This document shows positions 6,833 through 14,068 of a stretch of 17,027 nt of DNA, one piece after another. Each line of letters starts with the position of its first letter. Positions within the stretch are counted from its first letter, which is position 1. The notes under the pieces were generated by a model. That model had not been told where the DNA came from, did not search any database, and was given only the letters and a program-made list of their open reading frames with translations. The translations under genes and the position numbers were made by a program. Source of the DNA: Pseudomonadota bacterium (GTDB taxonomy: Bacteria > Pseudomonadota > Alphaproteobacteria > Rhizobiales > Xanthobacteraceae); NCBI GenBank assembly GCA_023387695.1, contig JAEWHT010000451.1, positions 1-17,027 on the forward strand, read 5' to 3'.

Positions 6833-8188
6833 TCACTTCGCCTTCAAGAGATCGGCGACCTCGAGCAGCATGAACTCGTCGTCGTCGGCCTTGTTGGGAT
6901 CGCGGCTGGACGAGAACGGCAGGTTGTTGTCGTTGCCGACGATGATGTGGGTGTCGTCGACGCGATCGACGTTCTCGATGGTGAAGAACGGGAAGGTGTA
7001 GACGCCGTCATTGAGGGCCTTCCGCGCCTTCTTGTCGGGGTCCTGGATCTTCATCAGGTCGATATAGCCGATCTTGCGCACGGGCTTGCCGACATTGGCC
7101 TCCGTCAGCTCGATCTTGTAGATGCGCTTGAACTTGGCAACGTCAGGGAAGCAGTTGTCGCCGCGCGTGCCCGCTGGGCAGGCCTTGTCGGGCGTGCCTT
7201 CGCCATTGTCGCGCTCGATGACGAGGCCGGCGCTCGGATCGATCATGTTGAAGTCGCCGATGGCGTTGCCGTTCTGCTCGAACACGTACTGCCAATAGCG
7301 GCCCGTGAACTTCTCGGCGGCGACGTCGAATTCGAGGATGCGAGAGGCTTCCTTGCCGTCGACGCGCTCCCAGTCCTTCTTGTCGGCATCCCACAGCGGG
7401 CCCTCGAGCAGGCCGTAGAGGAATTTGCCGTCCTTCGACGATGCAAAGCCCTCAAAACCCTTGGAGCGGCGGAGATTGACGTTGATATAGGTCGCACCCG
7501 GTGCACCCGGGGTCGCCACCGCCCAATGGTCGGGCGAGCGCACCGGCTTGCCGTCGGCGATGGTCTCGAACACGGCGAGGATCTTGCCGGTCTTGTCGGC
7601 CTTCAGGACATAGGGACCAAACTCGTCGCCGATCCAGAAGGTATCGCCGATGATCTGGAAGCCTTCGGTGTCGAAATCGGCGCCGGTGAGGTAGCGCTTC
7701 TCGGTGTCCTCGTGGACGATGCGGAAGGGCACCTTCTTGTCGGGATCGTGCAGGAAGATGGTGCCTTCACGCTCGATCTTGCCGCTCGCCCAATCCATCT
7801 TGTAGTGGTTCAGGTACAGCATCGAGTCCATCGAATTGGCGCGCGCGCCCATGCCGTTGTCGGTGATGACCCAGAAGGTCCCGTCGGCCATCTTCTTGAT
7901 GCCGGAATGGCCCTGTAGCGGCTGGCCCTTGAACGGCAGCGAGATGCCGGTCGAACGCTCGAATGACTTGCCCATCACGGTACCGAGCGCATCGACGCGC
8001 TTGCCGGTGGTGTATTTGCCGGAGGTCTTGAGATCGGCGGGCGCATCGGCCGGCGCGTCGATGAAGGTCGCGGCCGGCATCACCACGTGGCCGGCGAGCT
8101 TGGCGGGGAATTCGCCTTCGCTCTGTGCAAGCGCGGTGCTTGCGGTGAGAATGACCGTTGCGACGGTGCTGAGAAAAGTCGCGCGCAT
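6833..8188 (-). CDS. Secreted esterase-like activity of phytase family protein
   Basis: This 451-residue protein has a Sec signal peptide (MRATFLSTVATVILTASTALA, cleavage near residue 21) and a phytase-like (PF13449-type) beta-propeller region. Landmarks are GTFWVITDNGMGARANS, FWIGDEFGPYVL and the late segment ENVDRVDDTHIIVGNDNN. Family members are annotated as esterase-like or phytase-like exported proteins; the true substrate is generally unknown. The start is secure, with AGGAG seven bases before the ATG on the minus strand. It lies 106 bases downstream of the MBL-fold gene on the same strand and may be co-transcribed, although its own strong ribosome binding site also suits a separate promoter. 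Two cysteines in the PDKACPAGTRGDNCFP segment may form a disulfide, consistent with export. Confidence 0.85.
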   Translation of the reverse strand: MRATFLSTVATVILTASTALAQSEGEFPAKLAGHVVMPAATFIDAPADAPADLKTSGKYTTGKRVDALGTVMGKSFERSTGISLPFKGQPLQGHSGIKKMADGTFWVITDNGMGARANSMDSMLYLNHYKMDWASGKIEREGTIFLHDPDKKVPFRIVHEDTEKRYLTGADFDTEGFQIIGDTFWIGDEFGPYVLKADKTGKILAVFETIADGKPVRSPDHWAVATPGAPGATYINVNLRRSKGFEGFASSKDGKFLYGLLEGPLWDADKKDWERVDGKEASRILEFDVAAEKFTGRYWQYVFEQNGNAIGDFNMIDPSAGLVIERDNGEGTPDKACPAGTRGDNCFPDVAKFKRIYKIELTEANVGKPVRKIGYIDLMKIQDPDKKARKALNDGVYTFPFFTIENVDRVDDTHIIVGNDNNLPFSSSRDPNKADDDEFMLLEVADLLKAK

Positions 8189-8294
8189 AAACGTCTCCTG
8201 TTAGCGGACGACGCCTTATGCGGATCGCTCATTGCAGTTTTGTGAAACCGGGCCAAACGCCGCAGGTGCCGGTATTCCTGCGCCTCGCGCGGTC

Positions 8295-9263
8295 TCACAC
8301 GCCCTCATAGACCAGTCTGGTGAAGAAGCCGGGATCGACGAGGAACTGGCCAAACTTCGCGTCGAAGGCGGCCGTCGGCTTGGCGGCAACCGTCTCGTCG
8401 CGCGTTTTCCCCTGCTTCTTGAGATTGCCGACATTGTCCCTGATCGCGACCAGCATGTCGCGGTATTCCTGGAGCTCGGCCTTGTTGCTGACCGGCTTGC
8501 CGTGGCCGGTAATGATGATCGTGTCGTTGTTGGCCATGGCCAGGTTGGCGTCGGACGCCGCAATCATGCCGTCGATGCTGCCGCCGGTCGAATAGTCGAT
8601 GAAAGGATAGATGCCGTACCAGTAGGTGTCGCCCACATGAAGGACGTTGGCTTCGGTGAAAAACACCGAAATGTCGCCGTCGGTGTGTGCGGGCCCATAA
8701 TATTTCAGCGCGATCGATGCGCCGTTCACCTTCAGATGATGCTCCTTGGCGAACACCTGTGCTGGGACAGCGCTGGCAGGCAGCGCGAGGAAGTTATAGT
8801 CCCAATCTTCGACCCGCTGAACAACGGAGAGATGCTTGCGCGTATTTTCATGCGCGATGATCTTCGCGCCCGCCGCATGTAGCCATTCGTTGCCGTCGGC
8901 ATGGTCGAAGTGCCAGTGCGTGTTGATGAGATGCGCGATCGGTTCGCTGCCGAGTTCGGCGAGCGCCTTGCTGAGCTGAGGGCGTGAGACGCTGATGCCG
9001 GCATCGACCAGGAGCTTGCCATCGGGCCCCGTGAGGACCGCAACGTTGCCACCTGATCCCTCGAGCACGCTGATATTGTTACGCAGCTTGTAGGTCTTGA
9101 TCGGTGACGTCGCCGCGCTGTCCTTGATCACGCTAACGAGGCCGCGCGCTTCGGCGTAGGCTTGCCTAGGAGTAAGCCAACCCGTTGTGGCTGCGAAAGC
9201 GCCGCCAACGCAGCACAGGCAAAAACCCCGTCGGGACAACGAAGGTAGTTTTGGTGATCCCAT
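8295..9263 (-). CDS. Tat-exported MBL-fold metallo-hydrolase
   Basis: From ATG 9263 the product is 322 residues. It begins with a twin-arginine signal (SRRGF at 10-14, then a hydrophobic stretch to about 36), so it should be exported folded with its metal. All metal ligands of the glyoxalase II-like layout are present: His116, His118, Asp120 and His121 in THWHFDH, His193 in GPAHTDGD, Asp212 in HVGDTYW and His254 in TGHGKP. It should bind two metals, probably zinc, and hydrolyse an ester, lactone, thioester or sulfate-type bond; the substrate is unknown. An upstream ATG at 9317 would delay the Tat motif and is less likely. The signal contains an unusual CLCC stretch. It lies 132 bases after the second ABC permease gene on the same strand. 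Confidence 0.85.
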   Translation of the reverse strand: MGSPKLPSLSRRGFCLCCVGGAFAATTGWLTPRQAYAEARGLVSVIKDSAATSPIKTYKLRNNISVLEGSGGNVAVLTGPDGKLLVDAGISVSRPQLSKALAELGSEPIAHLINTHWHFDHADGNEWLHAAGAKIIAHENTRKHLSVVQRVEDWDYNFLALPASAVPAQVFAKEHHLKVNGASIALKYYGPAHTDGDISVFFTEANVLHVGDTYWYGIYPFIDYSTGGSIDGMIAASDANLAMANNDTIIITGHGKPVSNKAELQEYRDMLVAIRDNVGNLKKQGKTRDETVAAKPTAAFDAKFGQFLVDPGFFTRLVYEGV

Positions 9264-9395
9264 GTGATGCTCGCTTTCCGGGGCGAGGATCGATGGCACC
9301 AATGGTGGCCCCGCCATTGCCGCGGAAAATGCGGCCAGGACAGCGGGAGGTCTATCAGGAATGCACGGTCAATTGCGAATGCGCGCGGTGGCGCT

Positions 9396-10298
9396 CTACT
9401 CCTTCACCGCGCCAGTGAGTGAGGACACGTAGTAGTCCACGAACAGCGAATAGAAGATCGCGACCGGCAATGAGCCGAGCAGCGAGCCCGCCATTAGCGC
9501 GCCCCACTGATAGACGTCGCCGGTGACGAGCTCGGTCAGGATTGCGACCGGCACCGTTTTGTTGGCGCCACTCTGGATGAAGGCCAGCGCGTAGATGAAC
9601 TCGTTCCAGGACAGTGTGAATGAAAAGATGCCGGCCGAGATCAGGCCGGGCACCGCGAGTGGCAGCGTGATCCGTCGCAGGATCTGCAGTCGCGTGGCAC
9701 CGTCGACCAGCGCGCATTCCTCAAGCTCATAGGGGATCGACTTGAAATAGCCGATCAGGAGCCAGGTGCAGAACGGCACCAGGAAGGTCGGATAGACCAG
9801 GATCAGCGCCAGTGGCGAGTCGAACAGGCCGAACTGCACCACCACGGTAGCGAGCGGGATGAACAGGATCGACGGCGGCACGAGATAGGCGAGATAAATG
9901 CCAAGGCCGACATAAGGGCTGCCGCGGAAGCGCAGGCGTTCGATCGCGTATGCGGCAAGCGTGCTCGCGACCAGGGACAGCGTGGTCGAGCCGACCGCGA
10001 CCATCATTGTCGTCCACAGCCAGCGTGGATAAGCGGTGTTGAACAAGAGATGCTTGATATGCGCCAGCGTCGGCGAGGTGATCCAGAACGGATTGTGCTC
10101 TTTGTAGTTCAGCAGCTCCGCGTTCGGCTTGAACGAGGTAATCGCCATCCAGTAGAACGGAAACAGCAGGATCAGCACGAAGCAGCCGAGCGGCAGATAG
10201 ATCATCATCAGCCGCCGCAGCCCGGAATCCCAGGCCATGGTGTCGGGAGCAGCTTTGGCGTCGGCGACGGCTGTGGGTTGCGCGACCGTATCAGTCAT
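9396..10298 (-). CDS. Carbohydrate-type ABC transporter permease (MalG-like)
   Basis: This 300-residue inner-membrane protein has about six hydrophobic segments. The cytoplasmic EAA loop reads ELEECALVDGATRLQILRRI (191-210) followed by TLPLAVPG, which is the site that docks the ATPase. The arrangement is typical of the MalG/UgpE branch of sugar, polyol and glycerol-phosphate importers. Its ATG overlaps the end of the preceding permease gene by eight bases, indicating translational coupling and one heterodimeric channel. No nucleotide-binding protein gene is found in the window. Substrate cannot be read from the sequence. Confidence 0.93.
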   Translation of the reverse strand: MTDTVAQPTAVADAKAAPDTMAWDSGLRRLMMIYLPLGCFVLILLFPFYWMAITSFKPNAELLNYKEHNPFWITSPTLAHIKHLLFNTAYPRWLWTTMMVAVGSTTLSLVASTLAAYAIERLRFRGSPYVGLGIYLAYLVPPSILFIPLATVVVQFGLFDSPLALILVYPTFLVPFCTWLLIGYFKSIPYELEECALVDGATRLQILRRITLPLAVPGLISAGIFSFTLSWNEFIYALAFIQSGANKTVPVAILTELVTGDVYQWGALMAGSLLGSLPVAIFYSLFVDYYVSSLTGAVKE

Positions 10299-11247
10299 TG
10301 GCCTCTCCCTGCTGCCATTTGCGGCGCGCCAGGCCGAAATAGGAAAACAGCGTCGCGAACACCAGGAACGGGATCATCGACACCGCGATCGCGGCACCTT
10401 CGCCGAGCTCACCGCCGGCGATGCCGCGTTGGAACGCCAGTGTTGCAAGCAGGTGGGTCGAATTGACCGGGCCGCCGCGGGTGATGGCGTAGACCAGTTG
10501 GAAGTCCGTAAAGGTGAAGATGATCGAGAAGGTCATGACGATGGCCAGGATCGGCATCATCATCGGGAAGGTGATGTAACGGAAGCGCTGCCAGGCACTG
10601 GCGCCGTCGAGCATGGCGGCCTCGTAGAGCGAGGGCGAGATGGTCTGCAAGCCCGCCAGCAGCGAGATCGCGACGAAGGGAATGCCACGCCAGATATTGG
10701 CCGCGATCAGCGAGAACCGCGCCGGCCAGGGCGAGCCGAGGAAGTCAACATTGCTTGACTTCCAATGCAGCACGTCCACGAGAAGGTAGGAGATGATCGA
10801 GAATTGCGGATCGTAAATCCACCAGAATGCCAGCGCCGAAAGCACCGTCGGCACGATCCACGGCAACAGGATGATCGCGCGCAAGATGCTCTTGAACGGA
10901 AAATGGTTGTTGAGCAGCAGCGCGAGCCAGAAGCCGAGCGCGAACTTCCCGAAGGTCGCGATGCCGGTGTAGACGATGCTGTAGAACACCGCGTTCCACC
11001 ACAGCGGATCGGTCAGCAGATATTGAAAGTTCTCAAGGCCGATGAATTCGCCCCTTCGGCCGATCGTGGCGTCGGTGAAGGCGAGCCAGATGCCGAGGCC
11101 GAGCGGATAGGTCAGGAACACCGCGAGCAGCCCGATCGCGGGCGCCAGGCACATCGTGACCAGGAATGGCTTGTAGTCGAACAGGCGGACGAGCCAGTTC
11201 GGCTGCCGGTGCGTCAGCGCTGGAGAGGAGAGAGTGGTCACGGACAT
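10291..11247 (-). CDS. Carbohydrate-type ABC transporter permease (MalF/UgpA-like)
   Basis: This 318-residue protein has six predicted membrane segments and an EAA loop (YEAAMLDGASAWQRFRYITF at 208-227, then PMMMP). It belongs to the MalF/UgpA branch and should pair with the MalG-like permease encoded next. ATG 11247 is preferred; the reading frame extends 59 codons further upstream, but that extension is polar, lacks family similarity and runs across the hairpin repeat into the binding-protein gene. The ribosome binding site is weak. It follows the binding-protein gene after an 85-base gap that contains a strong palindrome, which may lower permease expression relative to the binding protein. 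Confidence 0.92.
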   Translation of the reverse strand: MSVTTLSSPALTHRQPNWLVRLFDYKPFLVTMCLAPAIGLLAVFLTYPLGLGIWLAFTDATIGRRGEFIGLENFQYLLTDPLWWNAVFYSIVYTGIATFGKFALGFWLALLLNNHFPFKSILRAIILLPWIVPTVLSALAFWWIYDPQFSIISYLLVDVLHWKSSNVDFLGSPWPARFSLIAANIWRGIPFVAISLLAGLQTISPSLYEAAMLDGASAWQRFRYITFPMMMPILAIVMTFSIIFTFTDFQLVYAITRGGPVNSTHLLATLAFQRGIAGGELGEGAAIAVSMIPFLVFATLFSYFGLARRKWQQGEAND

Positions 11248-11284
11248 CAGGGCGTTGTCCTGTCCTTGGGGGGCACCACACCCA

Positions 11285-11312
11285 TCATTGCGAGGAGCTT
11301 TGCTCGCAATGA
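11285..11312. repeat. Palindromic hairpin within the ABC operon
   Basis: TCATTGCGAG (11285-11294) and CTCGCAATGA (11303-11312) are perfect ten-base arms around an eight-base loop. The element sits between the genes for the solute-binding protein and the first permease. Elements beginning CATTGCGAG are a common intergenic repeat class in Bradyrhizobium-like genomes (recalled, not searched). In this position such hairpins often protect the upstream message or attenuate the downstream one. Confidence 0.75.
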
Positions 11313-11332
11313 CGGGGGCTTTGTCGTCGTCG

Positions 11333-12673
11333 TTACTTCTGCCGCCGGAAGTATCGCTTGCAGCGCTGTTCCGCCTCCGCGGCCGCTGCTTCAGGTGTCG
11401 CGGCGCCGGTTGCGACCGAGGCAAACATCTGCACCGTCACGTAGTCTGCGCGAACAGCACCGGTGGCGGTCGAAATCGGACCCTTATAGCCAGCGTAGTA
11501 GTTGCTGTTCATGGTGTCCTTGAAGATCGCGACCTTGGGATCGCCCTTCCACACCGCCGCGTCGGCATAGGCTGCCAGCGGTTGCGACCAGTAGCCGCTA
11601 TTGGCATTGAGCCACGGCTCATATTGGTCCTTTTCCATCATGTATTGCAGGAAGGCCTTGGCGGCGTTGGGATACTGGCTGTGCTTGAACACCATGGCGT
11701 TCAGCGTCAGTCCGGACATCGGCGAGACCGGTGCAAGACCCTTCGGCAACGCCTGATGTTCGGAATCCTCTGCGATTGCGGCGGTCGCCGGATCGTTCTT
11801 CAGCGAGAAGTACAGCGAGACACCGTTCGCCGTCAGCGCGATTTCCTGCGAGGAGTAGGCGCGGTTGTTGCTGACGTCGTTCCACGACGGCGTGCCGGCG
11901 ATGAAGGTCGGATAGAGCTCCTTCACGTAGTTCAGCGCCGCGATGGTCTCCTTGCTGTTGATGGTGACGTTGCCTTCTTCGTCCAGCAATGCGGCGTTGT
12001 GGGCCCACATCATCCAGTCCGCAAAGCCGTTACCGTCACCGACGGCATTGCCCAGCGCAAAGCCGGCGGGTTTGCCGGCCTTCTGCAGCTTCTTGCAGAG
12101 GTCCAGGAATCCGGGAAGGTCGTCCGGTGCCTTGTCGAACCCGACGGATTTGAGAATGGACTTGCGATAGATCAGCGGTCCGCCGGTGGCTCCGAACGGG
12201 AGTCCGATCCAGGTATCGCTCTTGGCCTTCTTGCCATAGGCCTTCGCCAGGTTCTGCCAGCCGCCATACTTCTTGCCGAGATAGTCGGCGACATCGGTCA
12301 GCTCGATCAGCTTGTCGACGTAAATGTGCGGCGCATCGGAGAAGCCGATGATGATGTCGGGGCCGGCGCCGGAATTGGCGGTCACCGCGGTCTGCTGGTT
12401 GATGTCCTCCCAGCCGACGAAGTCGACCTTGACCTCCACGCCGGTGTCCTTGGTGAACTTGGCCGCGTTGGCGCGGAAGACGTCTTCGTCGGCCTGGACG
12501 AAGCGCACCGGCCGCAGCATGCGAAGCGTCGCGCCCTTCTCGATCTCGCGTTTGGGCGCCGCCACGTCAGCGGCCTTGATGTTTGATGTTTGCGCTGCAG
12601 CGCCAGTGGCCGCGAATGTCGCAGCGGACAGGCCCAGCGCCAAGGCATCACGACGTGTGATGTCATTCCTCAT
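11333..12673 (-). CDS. Tat-exported ABC transporter solute-binding protein, family 1
   Basis: This 446-residue protein starts with a twin-arginine signal (ITRRDALALG at 5-14, AAAQ cleavage near 27). The mature part shows the family 1 periplasmic binding fold, including an early VDFVGWEDINQQ segment, GPDIIIGFSDAPH, GLPFGATGGPLIYRKSIL and a late SGYWSQPL region. It should capture a sugar, polyol or related solute in the periplasm and hand it to the two permeases. ATG 12673 is supported by GGGAGGAA about six bases upstream; the frame runs 57 codons further upstream but without a signal sequence. It follows the dehydrogenase gene by 91 bases that hold a hairpin. The same operon order suggests that the imported compound or its product is a hydroxyacid or sugar acid. 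Confidence 0.92.
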   Translation of the reverse strand: MRNDITRRDALALGLSAATFAATGAAAQTSNIKAADVAAPKREIEKGATLRMLRPVRFVQADEDVFRANAAKFTKDTGVEVKVDFVGWEDINQQTAVTANSGAGPDIIIGFSDAPHIYVDKLIELTDVADYLGKKYGGWQNLAKAYGKKAKSDTWIGLPFGATGGPLIYRKSILKSVGFDKAPDDLPGFLDLCKKLQKAGKPAGFALGNAVGDGNGFADWMMWAHNAALLDEEGNVTINSKETIAALNYVKELYPTFIAGTPSWNDVSNNRAYSSQEIALTANGVSLYFSLKNDPATAAIAEDSEHQALPKGLAPVSPMSGLTLNAMVFKHSQYPNAAKAFLQYMMEKDQYEPWLNANSGYWSQPLAAYADAAVWKGDPKVAIFKDTMNSNYYAGYKGPISTATGAVRADYVTVQMFASVATGAATPEAAAAEAEQRCKRYFRRQK

Positions 12674-12694
12674 CAGTTCCTCCCTGTGATGTCT

Positions 12695-12724
12695 CCCTTC
12701 CCGGCGTTGACCGCCGGTGAAGGG
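12695..12724 (-). repeat. Hairpin between dehydrogenase and binding-protein genes
   Basis: CCCTTC (12695-12700) pairs with GAAGGG (12719-12724), and an inner stem CGGCG (12702-12706) pairs with CGCCG (12712-12716). The combined 11 base pairs have small bulges. There is no T-run on the minus strand, so it is more likely a processing or stabilising structure, or a weak attenuator, than a full terminator. Confidence 0.5.
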
Positions 12725-12764
12725 CCGTTTCCTGGTTTCGACGCGCGAGTTGCGGCCGACCGCC

Positions 12765-13808
12765 TTAGCTGTTCGGTCCGCGGTCCATGCCGACTGGTTG
12801 CCAGCGGCGGAGCGCGGTGTTCTGCAGCACCGACGGATTGACACAGCTTACCGGCCACATGCCCTGAAGCACCAGTGACAATTCGTAGCCCACCCGGCGC
12901 TTGCGCGCCTCGTCGAACCGTGCCGAGGCCGAGGCGACATGGGCGGTCAGGGTCACGTTCTCCATGCTCAGGATCGGGTTGTTGTGCGACGGTGGCTCCT
13001 TTTCCAGCACGTCGAGGGCGGCATGCGCGATCCAGCCCTCCTGCAGCGCCTTGATCAGGCTTTCCTCGTCCACAGTCGCGCCGCGCCCGGTATTGATGAA
13101 GATCGAACCCTTCTTCATCTGCCGAAAGTGCTTCTCGGTCAGCATGTGGTGCACTTCGGGCCGGGCGGGGGCGTGCATAGAGACGAAGTCGGACTGCGAC
13201 AGCACCTCGTTCAGCGTCGCGGGGATGACGCCGTGGTCCCACATCAGCGTTTCCTGGATGAAGGGATCGTAGGCCATCATGCGCAGGCCGAAGGGAGCGG
13301 CGCGCTTCGCAACTGCACGCGCGACGCGGCCGAACGAGACGAAGCCGAGCGTCTGGCCCATCAGCCGGGGAATCTTCAGAAGTGCCGGCCGGCCCTCGGC
13401 CCAGCGACCGCTGCGCACCATCTTGTCCTGCTCGACCACGCGGCGGAAGCCGGCGAGCAGCAGCATCATGGCGTGGTCGGCGACCTCCTCGATGAAGGTG
13501 TCGGGAATATTGGTGACGGGGATGCCGCGTGCGGTCGCGGCCTTCACATCGACGCTGTCGACGCCGACCGAGCCGAGCGTGATGACCTTGCAGTTCTCCA
13601 GCGCGTCGATGATGGTCTTGGTGATCGGAATACCCTTGGCGTAGATCGCGTCGGCATTCTTGGCGAAGGCGATGAATTCCGCCTCGTTGCCCGGCCCCTC
13701 GACGATCTCGGCATCGATTGGATCGAGCGCTTCGCGCTCGTAGGAATAATCGCTGCCCGCGACCGTGAAGCTCGCGCCCTTTGGCGTCACCACCCTGTAT
13801 TTCGGCAT
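12765..13808 (-). CDS. D-isomer-specific 2-hydroxyacid dehydrogenase (PGDH/CtBP-like)
   Basis: This 347-residue cytoplasmic NAD(P)-dependent enzyme would interconvert a D-2-hydroxyacid and a 2-ketoacid. The catalytic trio is present: Arg242 in NTGRGATVDE, Glu271 in LDVLEKEP and His290 in LTAHVAS. The substrate-domain signature GSVGVDSVDVKAATARGIPV (79-98) is typical. The Rossmann motif is unusual: where relatives have GxGxxG, this reads SFGRVA at 158-163, with Ser and Ala replacing the first and third glycines. ATG 13808 is chosen because GGAG lies six bases upstream and the family's N-terminus starts there. It is the first gene of the transporter operon, so it probably acts on the imported compound or its derivative. 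The exact substrate is unknown; phosphoglycerate dehydrogenase activity is not implied. Confidence 0.9.
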   Translation of the reverse strand: MPKYRVVTPKGASFTVAGSDYSYEREALDPIDAEIVEGPGNEAEFIAFAKNADAIYAKGIPITKTIIDALENCKVITLGSVGVDSVDVKAATARGIPVTNIPDTFIEEVADHAMMLLLAGFRRVVEQDKMVRSGRWAEGRPALLKIPRLMGQTLGFVSFGRVARAVAKRAAPFGLRMMAYDPFIQETLMWDHGVIPATLNEVLSQSDFVSMHAPARPEVHHMLTEKHFRQMKKGSIFINTGRGATVDEESLIKALQEGWIAHAALDVLEKEPPSHNNPILSMENVTLTAHVASASARFDEARKRRVGYELSLVLQGMWPVSCVNPSVLQNTALRRWQPVGMDRGPNS

Positions 13809-14068
13809 TTCCTGCTCCCGATTTGGTTTGTCGGTTCTTGTTGTGACCCGCACCTCGGGGGCGGGCCTTTGCGTCTTTTACGCGAAATCGACGTCAGTGC
13901 GTACAATTCCCGGTTGTTGCTGCAGCGATTATTTGCCGTTTTTGCCGGCAGCGTCCGGGCTTCTACGGAGGCTCGTAAGTAACTTGCTAAGGGGTCTCAC
14001 ACTAAAAGTTGATTCAATTTCGATCGATTCACTCGCGTGCCGCATCCCTTTTGTCCGGAGCCTATCCC

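Noticed and set aside
6947..7918. Long plus-strand open frame of 323 codons opposite the phytase-like gene
   Set aside because: It is an antisense shadow of a recognised exported protein in GC-rich DNA, with no domain or ribosome binding site of its own.
11248..11424. N-terminal extension of the MalF-like permease
   Set aside because: The extension is polar, spans the palindromic repeat and overlaps the binding-protein gene; membrane-protein similarity begins after Met at 11247.
11234..12586. Long plus-strand open frame of 450 codons opposite the solute-binding protein
   Set aside because: Shadow of the binding-protein gene; no recognisable domain.
13847..13880. GC hairpin with downstream T-rich stretch upstream of the dehydrogenase
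   Set aside because: It looks terminator-like on the plus strand but no plus-strand gene ends there; left uncalled.
14003..14029. Possible flagellar sigma-28 promoter (TAAAAGTT and a CGAT core) before the chemoreceptor
   Set aside because: The -10 part matches the consensus only in its CGAT core and the spacing is off by about one base; too weak to call.
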